A stretch of 19,845 bases of DNA from Alphaproteobacteria bacterium (lineage in GTDB: Bacteria; Pseudomonadota; Alphaproteobacteria; UBA828): contig JAUVWK010000010.1 of assembly GCA_030604165.1 (NCBI GenBank), forward strand, positions 1 through 19,845, read 5' to 3'. The notes under the pieces were generated by a model. The model had not been told where the DNA came from. It did no database searches and saw nothing but the letters and a program-made list of their open reading frames with translations. Made by a program: the position numbers and the translations under genes. Positions 13,965 through 19,845 of the stretch are shown piece by piece (the stretch's first letter is position 1; every line of letters begins with the position of its first letter).

Positions 13965-14432
13965 ATGGCACTCCAGGACGTGCGCCTTGCGGCGCGTCGG
14001 CGGCTCGGGCCGGGCAATGGGTATGCCGGCGACGTGACGCCCGAGGAGGCCTGGAAAATACTTTCCGAAGAGCCACACGCCGTCCTCGTCGATGTCCGCA
14101 CGGCGCCGGAATGGTCCTTTGTCGGGGTGCCCGACCTCGGCCCCTTGAGCAAAGATCTCGTGACCGTTGCGTGGCAAAGTTTCCCGTCGATGGAAGTGAA
14201 TCCGAATTTCGCCGCGGAGCTGCGGGCTCGCGGCATCGAGAACGATCATGCGCTCGTGTTCCTGTGCCGCAGCGGCGCGCGCTCTAAGTCGGCCGCCCGG
14301 GCCATGACCGCGCTTGGTTACGCCGAATGCTACAACCTACTCGACGGTTTCGAAGGACCGCACGATGAGCAAAAGCGGCGCGGAACGATCGCGGGCTGGA
14401 AGGTCGTGGGCCTTCCTTGGATGCAGGGCTGA
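13965..14432 (+). CDS. Single-domain rhodanese-like sulfurtransferase
   Basis: A 155-residue cytoplasmic protein with one rhodanese domain. The CH2A-type entry VLVDVRTAPEW lies at 40-50 and the active-site loop C101-R-S-G-A-R-S gives the persulfide-forming cysteine C101. A short basic segment precedes the domain and the C-terminus ends GWKVVGLPWMQG, as in many alphaproteobacterial single-domain members. The ATG at 13965 follows AGGGGGA (13953-13959) at a good distance. Its stop is separated from the dnaA ATG by only three bases, so the two genes are almost surely co-transcribed and coupled. The sulfur acceptor is unknown, and a direct link to replication is not established. Confidence 0.88.
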   Translation: MALQDVRLAARRRLGPGNGYAGDVTPEEAWKILSEEPHAVLVDVRTAPEWSFVGVPDLGPLSKDLVTVAWQSFPSMEVNPNFAAELRARGIENDHALVFLCRSGARSKSAARAMTALGYAECYNLLDGFEGPHDEQKRRGTIAGWKVVGLPWMQG

Positions 14433-14435
14433 TTG

Positions 14436-15842
14436 ATGCCAAGTGAAGCGGCCGAGAACGTGCAGGACTTCGAAGAGCAGTGGGCGCGAATCCGGAATCG
14501 GCTGCGCGCCGAGTTGGGCGACGCGGCATATCGTAGCTGGTTGAAACCACTGATTTTTCGCGGTGTAAAAGACGATACGGCCATGATCGGTGCGCCGACC
14601 CGGTTTCTCCGCGACTGGGTTATTTCACGCTACGCCGAGCGCATTCGCGAACTCTGGGCGGGCGAGAATTCCCGTGTCGCGTCGGTCGATTTCGAGGTGC
14701 ATTCCATTGGCGCGCCCGAACGCGCCACCCCGAGCAAGACCACCGGAGCGGAGCGCAAGGAAGCGCCCAGTGGCCATCAGCTGACCCTTCGCGCGCTCGA
14801 GGACGTCGATGCGGAATTGTGCTCGCCGCTCAACACACGCTTCACCTTCGCCAATTTTGTCGTCGGCAAGCCGAACGAGTTCGCCTACGCCGCCGCGCGC
14901 CGCGTGGCCGAGGTCGACAAGGCTCCGTTCAACCCGCTTTATCTCTATGGCGGTGTGGGCTTGGGCAAGACCCATCTCATGCACGCCATGGCCTGGCACA
15001 TCCGCTCGCGCGATCCGGGGCGCCGCGTCCTTTATCTTTCGGCCGAGCGGTTCATGTACCATTTCGTCCGGGCGGTTCGGTACAACGACACCATGACCTT
15101 CAAGGAGCAGTTCCGCTCCGCCGACATGCTGCTTATCGACGATGTTCAATTCATCTGCGGCAAGGACAGCACGCAGGAGGAGTTCTTTCACACCTTCAAT
15201 GCGTTGGTGGACCATAATCGGCAGGTCGTGATCTCCGGCGACCGCTCGCCGAGCGATCTGGACGAGATGGAGGAGCGCCTGCGCTCCCGCCTCGGCTGGG
15301 GTCTGGTGGCGGACATCCACGCCACCACCTACGAGTTGCGCCTTGGCATCCTGCAGGCCAAGTCGGAGCAGATGGGCATGCCCCACATGCCGCGCGACGT
15401 CCTGGAGTTTCTTGCCCACAAGATCACCTCCAATGTGCGCGAGCTCGAAATGGCGCTCAACCGCGTCGCCGCGCACGCCACGCTGATGGGCCGCTCGATC
15501 ACCCTGGAAGTGACTCAGGAAGTGTTGCGCGACCTGCTGCGCTCAAACGATCGCCGTGTTACCATCGAAGAGATCCAGCGGCGCGTGGCCGAGCATTACA
15601 ACATCAAGCTTGCCGAGATGTCGTCGGAGCGCCGCGCCCGGGCGGTGGCCCGGCCACGTCAGGTGGCGATGTTTCTCAGTAAGCAACTCACGGCCCGGTC
15701 GCTGCCCGAAATCGGGCGGAAATTCGGCGGCCGGGACCACACGACGGTGATGCACGCGGTTCGCAAGATCGAGCAGCTGCGCCAGTCCGATGCGGCCATT
15801 GCCGAGGATGTGGAGCTGCTTCGTCGCATGCTCGAGAGCTAG
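14436..15842 (+). CDS. dnaA: Chromosomal replication initiator protein DnaA
   Basis: A 468-residue AAA+ initiator that binds DnaA boxes and melts the origin. Domain I covers about residues 8-80 (FEEQWARIRNRL, FRDWV-type pattern), followed by a short linker. Domain III has Walker A G172-GVGLGK178-T and Walker B LLID235-D236-V, with FxxxFNAL and the arginine-rich SRLGWGLVADI stretch. Domain IV ends with the DNA-binding signature GGRDHTTVMHAVRKI. The ATG at 14436 is preferred over a TTG at 14433; an AGGG at 14425-14428, inside the rhodanese gene, is the ribosome site. No DnaA-box cluster is seen upstream, so the classic autoregulatory site is not evident. Confidence 0.97.
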   Translation: MPSEAAENVQDFEEQWARIRNRLRAELGDAAYRSWLKPLIFRGVKDDTAMIGAPTRFLRDWVISRYAERIRELWAGENSRVASVDFEVHSIGAPERATPSKTTGAERKEAPSGHQLTLRALEDVDAELCSPLNTRFTFANFVVGKPNEFAYAAARRVAEVDKAPFNPLYLYGGVGLGKTHLMHAMAWHIRSRDPGRRVLYLSAERFMYHFVRAVRYNDTMTFKEQFRSADMLLIDDVQFICGKDSTQEEFFHTFNALVDHNRQVVISGDRSPSDLDEMEERLRSRLGWGLVADIHATTYELRLGILQAKSEQMGMPHMPRDVLEFLAHKITSNVRELEMALNRVAAHATLMGRSITLEVTQEVLRDLLRSNDRRVTIEEIQRRVAEHYNIKLAEMSSERRARAVARPRQVAMFLSKQLTARSLPEIGRKFGGRDHTTVMHAVRKIEQLRQSDAAIAEDVELLRRMLES

Positions 15843-15868
15843 CGCATTTCCCGCTGGCGCGGAATCTC

Positions 15869-15941
15869 ACCGGCCCGCACCCCCTCCCTGCCACCCCAAG
15901 CGTACACTGCCATGGGTGGCCGGGAGGGGGTGCGGGCCGGT
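15869..15941. repeat. 27-bp-stem hairpin behind dnaA
   Basis: The left arm 15869-15896 (begins ACCGGCCCGCACCCCCTCCC, then T, then GCCACCC) pairs with 15914-15941 with a single T:C mismatch at 15889/15921. The loop is 17 bases (15897-15913). The arms are strongly strand-biased, C-rich on the left and G-rich on the right. No T run follows. It starts 26 bases after the dnaA stop. Confidence 0.95.
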
Positions 15942-15942
15942 A

Positions 15943-15985
15943 CCGTTCGAACTTGAAATGAGCTAGCCTATTTCAGTTTGAACGG
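15943..15985. repeat. Second hairpin abutting the first
   Basis: CCGTTCGAACTTGAAAT (15943-15959) pairs with ATTTCAGTTTGAACGG (15970-15985) around a ten-base loop, with one bulged base and one G:T-type mismatch. Only one base (15942) separates it from the first hairpin. Its arms are mixed in composition, unlike the first. Confidence 0.9.
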
Positions 15986-16031
15986 CGCGGGCCACGGGGG
16001 ATTTTCACGGTTTTCCGGGGGCTGGCGGGGG

Positions 16032-16052
16032 CGGTCCGAGAGGGCCGTTTTT
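16032..16052 (+). terminator. Rho-independent terminator between dnaA and dnaN
   Basis: CGGTCC (16032-16037) pairs with GGGCCG (16042-16047), including one wobble pair, around the stable tetraloop GAGA, and is followed at once by five T residues (16048-16052). It would end the rhodanese-dnaA transcript 190 bases past dnaA. The stem is short, so termination may be partial. Confidence 0.5.
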
Positions 16053-16074
16053 GCTGCCGAATCGGGCTCGTTCC

Positions 16075-16083
16075 TGGTATAGT
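16075..16083 (+). promoter_or_regulatory. Extended -10 promoter for dnaN-recF-gyrB
   Basis: TGGTATAGT combines the extended -10 dinucleotide TG with TATAGT, one base from the TATAAT consensus. A matching -35 box at normal distance is not seen, which extended -10 promoters tolerate. It lies just past the terminator and about 110 bases before the dnaN start. Confidence 0.42.
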
Positions 16084-16192
16084 TAGCAACATTCCAGAAC
16101 GGTCGAGTCTAGCGGCCGTCATCGCCTCGTCGGCGACCGAATAGGGTGCCCACGGCGGCCCCAACAGCAACCGGAATAATCGCAGTTCGCGC

Positions 16193-17314
16193 ATGAAACT
16201 GACGATCGAACGCACGGCGCTTCTCAAGTCGCTGGCGCACGTCCAGAGCGTGGTGGAGCGGCGCAATACGATCCCGATTCTGTCGAACGTGCGCCTCGAT
16301 GCGGGCGACGACGGCAAGGTGCATCTGACCGCGACCGATATGGACCTTGCCATCGTCGAATCCGCCGGCGCCGATATCGGTCAGGGCGGCGCGACCACGA
16401 CGCCCGCGCACACCCTTTACGACATCGTGCGCAAGCTGCCCGAGGGCGCCCAGGTGGAGATCAGCTCGGGCACCACCGACGGCCAGTTGGAGCTTCGCTC
16501 CGGCCGGTCGCGATTCACGCTGACCTGCCTTCCCGTCGAAGATTTTCCGATCATGGCCGAAGGCGACTTGCCGCACCAGTTCAGCTTGTCCGCGGCCGCT
16601 CTGCGCCGGCTCGTCGACAAAACCCGCTTCGCCATCTCGACCGAGGAGACGCGGTACTATCTGAACGGCATATTCGTCCATGCCGCCGACGAGGACGGCG
16701 TTGCCTGCCTGCGCGCGGTGGCGACAGACGGACACCGCCTGGCGCGGGTCGACATGGATTTGCCGGCCGGCGCGGCCGAGATGCCCGGGGTGATCGTGCC
16801 GCGCAAGACAGTGGCGGAGCTTCGCAAGCTAATCGACGAGAGCGAGGCGGAGGTCGCCATCGCGCTCTCCGAGACCAAGATCCGGTTCGCGACGGACAAT
16901 GCCGTGTTGACGTCGAAACTGATCGACGGCTCTTTCCCCGACTACGAGCGCGTGATTCCAAGTGGTAACGATAAGCTCATGCAGGTCGACAACAAGGCGT
17001 TCGCCGAAGCGGTGGATCGGGTCTCGACGATCTCCACGGAGAAATCGCGCGCCATCAAGCTGAGCCTCGATAAGGGCAAGGTAACCCTGTCGGCGGCCAG
17101 CCCCGACGCCGGCACGGCGAGCGAAGAGCTCGACGCCGAATATGACGAGGCGCCTATCGAGATCGGGTTCAATTCGCGCTATGTGCTTGATATGGCGAGC
17201 CAGATCGAGGGCGAGGGGGTCGAGTTTCTGTTGGCCGACGCGGCCTCGCCGACCCTGGTGCGCGATTCCGGCGATGGCCGGGCGATTTACGTCATCATGC
17301 CGATGCGGGTGTAG
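16193..17314 (+). CDS. dnaN: DNA polymerase III beta subunit (sliding clamp)
   Basis: A 373-residue protein that forms the dimeric ring tethering DNA polymerase III and many repair proteins to DNA. The N-terminal MKLTIERTALLKSLAHVQ with VVERRNTIPILSNV, the ATDMDLAI segment of domain 1, the ATDGHRLARVD segment of domain 2, and the C-terminal VIMPMRV are all diagnostic. Length is the family norm. No strong ribosome site precedes the ATG. The recF GTG begins directly after the dnaN stop with no gap, so dnaN-recF are translated from one message. Confidence 0.97.
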   Translation: MKLTIERTALLKSLAHVQSVVERRNTIPILSNVRLDAGDDGKVHLTATDMDLAIVESAGADIGQGGATTTPAHTLYDIVRKLPEGAQVEISSGTTDGQLELRSGRSRFTLTCLPVEDFPIMAEGDLPHQFSLSAAALRRLVDKTRFAISTEETRYYLNGIFVHAADEDGVACLRAVATDGHRLARVDMDLPAGAAEMPGVIVPRKTVAELRKLIDESEAEVAIALSETKIRFATDNAVLTSKLIDGSFPDYERVIPSGNDKLMQVDNKAFAEAVDRVSTISTEKSRAIKLSLDKGKVTLSAASPDAGTASEELDAEYDEAPIEIGFNSRYVLDMASQIEGEGVEFLLADAASPTLVRDSGDGRAIYVIMPMRV

Positions 17315-18616
17315 GTGAGCGGCGCGCTGATGGCTCCGAAATCCGCCGCGTCGACGGCTGGCGCAGCCGAGCGGTTTTCGGTTCGGCGCCTCACGCTGAA
17401 CGGCTTCCGCTGCTATCGGGCGCTGCGATTAACGCCCGATCCGCGGCCCGTGGTGCTGGTGGGCCCAAACGGCGCGGGCAAGACCAATCTGCTGGAGGCG
17501 CTCTCCTATCTGAGCCCCGGGCGCGGCCTGCGCGGCGCCAAGCTCTCGGCGGTGGCACACCGCGCGGGAGGCGCCAGCGAGCCCACCGCCAACGAGCCCA
17601 CCGCCAACGAGCCTGGCGCCAACGAGCCTGGCGCCAACGAGCCTGGCGACAGCGCCAGTCACAGCGCCGGTCACAGGGCCGATCAGTGGGCGGTCGCCGC
17701 CGACCTGATGGGACCCGATGGGCCGGTCTCACTTGGCTCGGGCTGGTCCGATCCGGGCCCAGACGGCACCGGGCGCGAGCGTCGGGCGGTGAAGATCGAC
17801 GGCGCGGCCGCCCATGCCCAGTCGGCGCTGGCGCAGCATGTCAGCATGGTCTGGTTGACGCCCGAGATGGATCGGCTGTTCAGCGATGCGCCGGCCGGCC
17901 GCCGGCGGTTCCTGGATCGGCTGGTCTATGGACTGGATCCCGACCATGCCGCGCGGGTACAGAATTACGATAGCAGCCGGCGCGAGCGCACGCGGCTGTT
18001 GCGCGCGGGTAGGGGCGAGCCGTCGTGGCTTGCGGCGCTGGAGCGCAACATGGCCGGCCATGCCGTCGCCATCGCGGCGGCGCGGCTCGATTTTCTGGCG
18101 CGCCTGGCGAACGCGCTGCGCGGCGCCGACGGAGCGTTCCCGCGGCCCGAGGTCGCGGTGACGGGGCTGATCGAAGAGTGGCTGGCCACGATGCCGGCGC
18201 TCGAGGCCGAGGAGCGCTACCAGGCCCGGCTGGCCGCGGATCGGCGGCGAGACGCGGAGGCCGGCAGCAGCGAAGGCGTGCACCGCAGCGATCTCGCGGT
18301 TCATCTCGGCGCGGGCGGCATGCAAGCCGCGTTGGGCTCGACGGGCGAGCAGAAAGCCGCCTTGATCGCGCTTGTGCTCGCCCACGCGCGGTTGTTGGCC
18401 AGCTTGCGGGGCGGCGTGCCGATCCTGCTGCTCGATGAAGTGGTTGCGCATCTCGATGCAGCCCGTCGGGCGGCGCTGTTCGAGGAGATCCTGGCGCTTG
18501 GCGCCCAGGCCTGGATGAGCGGCACCGATCGCACCTTGTTCGCGCCGCTCGGCGACGCCGCGCAATTCTACTTCGTACGCAACGCGACCATCACCGAGGA
18601 GGCCCGCTTTGGCTGA
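17315..18616 (+). CDS. recF: DNA replication and repair protein RecF
   Basis: A 433-residue SMC-like ATPase that helps load RecA at single-strand gaps. Walker A GPNGAGKTN lies at 50-58, the ABC-type signature STGEQKA starts at S342, and Walker B LLLDE ends at D374-E375, followed by the usual AHLD. It is longer than most RecF proteins, mainly through a low-complexity insertion at about residues 87-120 that contains five copies of a five-residue unit (ASEPT, ANEPT, then three ANEPG) and then SASH-SAGH. The GTG at 17315 follows the dnaN stop directly; an ATG at 17330 is an alternative. The stop overlaps gyrB by eight bases. Confidence 0.94.
   Translation: MSGALMAPKSAASTAGAAERFSVRRLTLNGFRCYRALRLTPDPRPVVLVGPNGAGKTNLLEALSYLSPGRGLRGAKLSAVAHRAGGASEPTANEPTANEPGANEPGANEPGDSASHSAGHRADQWAVAADLMGPDGPVSLGSGWSDPGPDGTGRERRAVKIDGAAAHAQSALAQHVSMVWLTPEMDRLFSDAPAGRRRFLDRLVYGLDPDHAARVQNYDSSRRERTRLLRAGRGEPSWLAALERNMAGHAVAIAAARLDFLARLANALRGADGAFPRPEVAVTGLIEEWLATMPALEAEERYQARLAADRRRDAEAGSSEGVHRSDLAVHLGAGGMQAALGSTGEQKAALIALVLAHARLLASLRGGVPILLLDEVVAHLDAARRAALFEEILALGAQAWMSGTDRTLFAPLGDAAQFYFVRNATITEEARFG
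17573..17647 (+). repeat. recF: Five-copy 15-bp coding repeat in recF
   Basis: Five in-frame 15-base units (17573-17587, 17588-17602, 17603-17617, 17618-17632, 17633-17647) read ASEPT, ANEPT, ANEPG, ANEPG, ANEPG. The last three are identical in DNA (GCCAACGAGCCTGGC), so recent expansion is likely. A second two-copy 12-base repeat (SASH, SAGH) follows at 17651-17674. Confidence 0.97.
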
Positions 18617-19845
18617 TCCGATGCCTCAGCCCGCCGGCAAGAGCCGCGCGGCCGAGAACGGGGCCGAATACGGCGCGGAGTCGATCAAGATCCTGCGTGG
18701 GCTCGATGCCGTGCGCAAGCGGCCCGGCATGTATATCGGCGACACCGACGACGGTTCCGGCCTTCACCGCCTGATCTACGAGGCCGTGGACAATTCGGTC
18801 GATGAGGCGCTGGCCGGATATTGCGACCACATCGAAATCATACTCAACGCCGACGGCTCCGCGACGGTACGCGATAACGGCCGCGGCGTGCCAACCGATA
18901 TTCATCCGGAAGAAGGCGTCTCGGCCGCCGAAGTGATCATGACCAAGTTGCACGCCGGGGGAAAGTTCGACCAAAACATCTACAAGGTTTCGGGCGGGCT
19001 ACACGGCGTCGGCGTCTCTGTGGTCAACGCGCTGTCCGAGCATCTCGAGCTCAGGATCTGGCGCGACGGCAAGGAGCATGTCATGCGCTTTGCCGACGGC
19101 GATCCGGAAGCGCCGCTCGCGGTCGTCGGCGAGGCCGGCGAGAGAACGGGAACGGAAGTCACCTTCGTGCCGTCGCCCGTCACTTTCACCAAGACCGAAT
19201 TCGACTTCGAGACCCTCGAACATCGCTTGCGCGAGCTCGCCTTCCTCAACCCGGACTTGCGCGTCGTGCTCACCGACGAGCGCGCCGCCGAGCCCAAGGT
19301 CTCGGAGCTGCATTACGCCGGCGGCATCGAGGCCTTCGTGCGATATCTCGACCGCGCCAAGCAACCATTGTTCGAGCAGCCCATCACCTTCAGCGGCGAC
19401 AAAGACACCATCATCGTGGATGCCTCGCTGCAATGGAACGACAGCTATCACGAGACGGTGCTGTGCTTCACCAACAACATTCGCCAAGCCGACGGCGGCA
19501 GCCATTTGGCCGGATTGCGCGCCGCGCTGACACGCACCATCAACAACTATGCGACCAACAGCGGCATCGCGAAGCGAGAGAAAATCTCGATCACGGGCGA
19601 CGACGCGCGCGAGGGGCTCACCTGCGTGCTCTCGCTGCGGGTGCAGGACCCGAAATTTTCCTCGCAAACCAAAGAGAAGCTGGTCAGCTCCGAGGTCCGC
19701 CCGGTGGTGGAAAGCGTGATCGCCGACCGCCTGGGCCAATGGTTCGAAGAGCACCCCAGCGAGGCCAAGACGATCATCGCCAAGGTGATCGAGGCAGCCG
19801 CGGCCCGCGTGGCGGCGCGCAAGGCACGCGACCTGACGCGGCGCA
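18609..19845 (+). CDS. gyrB: DNA gyrase subunit B, 3' truncated by window edge
   Basis: The first 412 codons of the ATPase subunit of DNA gyrase, open to the right edge. The GHKL nucleotide site is complete: E58 and N62 in EAVDNSVDE, DNGRGVP at 89-95, and the GGLHGVGVSVVNALS lid around 129-143. The QTKEKLVSSEV segment carrying the transducer lysine follows late in the fragment; the TOPRIM half lies beyond the window. The TTG at 18609 is chosen because GAGGAGG (18596-18602) precedes it by six bases, giving MADPMPQ; an in-frame ATG at 18621 is the alternative but sits too far from that site. The gene overlaps recF by eight bases, consistent with one operon. Confidence 0.95.
   Translation, partial: MADPMPQPAGKSRAAENGAEYGAESIKILRGLDAVRKRPGMYIGDTDDGSGLHRLIYEAVDNSVDEALAGYCDHIEIILNADGSATVRDNGRGVPTDIHPEEGVSAAEVIMTKLHAGGKFDQNIYKVSGGLHGVGVSVVNALSEHLELRIWRDGKEHVMRFADGDPEAPLAVVGEAGERTGTEVTFVPSPVTFTKTEFDFETLEHRLRELAFLNPDLRVVLTDERAAEPKVSELHYAGGIEAFVRYLDRAKQPLFEQPITFSGDKDTIIVDASLQWNDSYHETVLCFTNNIRQADGGSHLAGLRAALTRTINNYATNSGIAKREKISITGDDAREGLTCVLSLRVQDPKFSSQTKEKLVSSEVRPVVESVIADRLGQWFEEHPSEAKTIIAKVIEAAAARVAARKARDLTRR

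Larger units (their letters stand above)
15843..16192. other. 350-base gap between dnaA and dnaN
   Basis: This gap holds no gene. In order it contains two long back-to-back hairpins (15869-15985), a GC-rich stretch, a short terminator-like hairpin with a T run (16032-16052), an extended -10 promoter motif (16075-16083) and a leader of about 100 bases to the dnaN start. No DnaA boxes are visible. The layout suggests dnaA transcription ends here and dnaN-recF-gyrB restarts from its own promoter. Confidence 0.7.

Noticed and set aside
13497..16192. Replication origin next to dnaA
   Set aside because: Gene order invites it, but neither intergenic gap contains CCACA or TGTGG, so no DnaA-box cluster is present. 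The origin may be elsewhere, as in several alphaproteobacteria.

Overview
The window is a GC-rich, densely packed stretch of bacterial chromosome, almost certainly from an alphaproteobacterium (Rhodospirillales-like is my best guess, from protein flavour only). The main support is the replication cluster dnaA-dnaN-recF-gyrB lying next to rpsT, and the linked block mutM / ubiE-ubiB-coaBC-dut, an order I associate with alphaproteobacteria. I see no IS element, prophage, CRISPR array, tRNA or rRNA. Nothing has the look of recently acquired DNA.

Layout. (1) 99-2646, + strand: a redox cassette of a rubredoxin-less rubrerythrin, a protein with two 4Fe-4S motifs plus CCG domains, and a DUF3501 protein. 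The last two overlap by ATGA. (2) 2669-3163, - strand: an exported bacterial SH3 protein. (3) 3322-4317, + strand: a D-2-hydroxyacid dehydrogenase. (4) 4352-10979, - strand, read right to left: ubiE-ubiB (ubiquinone), then coaBC-dut-rrf2-cysK-moeB, joining coenzyme A, dUTP, cysteine and sulfur-carrier activation genes around an Rrf2 regulator. (5) 11029-13496, + strand: mutM, a small exported protein of unknown function, a crotonase-family enoyl-CoA hydratase and rpsT. (6) 13965 to the right edge, + strand: a rhodanese gene abutting dnaA, then dnaN, recF and a truncated gyrB.

How the genes work together. The right third handles chromosome initiation (DnaA), the sliding clamp (DnaN), gap repair (RecF) and supercoiling (GyrB). 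The minus-strand block has a cysteine theme: CysK makes cysteine, CoaBC consumes it, a CymR-like Rrf2 protein may sense its supply, and MoeB/ThiF-type activation feeds sulfur transfer. The left cassette looks like peroxide or redox defence, but two of its three proteins are biochemically uncharacterised.

Most of the window is ordinary housekeeping. The items worth a second look are the rubrerythrin/CCG/DUF3501 cassette, missing key residues in three enzymes (CoaBC, MutM and MoeB), a pair of long back-to-back hairpins behind dnaA, a two-turn-spaced palindrome repeat upstream of the rhodanese-dnaA unit, a repeat-expanded loop in RecF, and a recurrent pattern of short tandem duplications at gene junctions.
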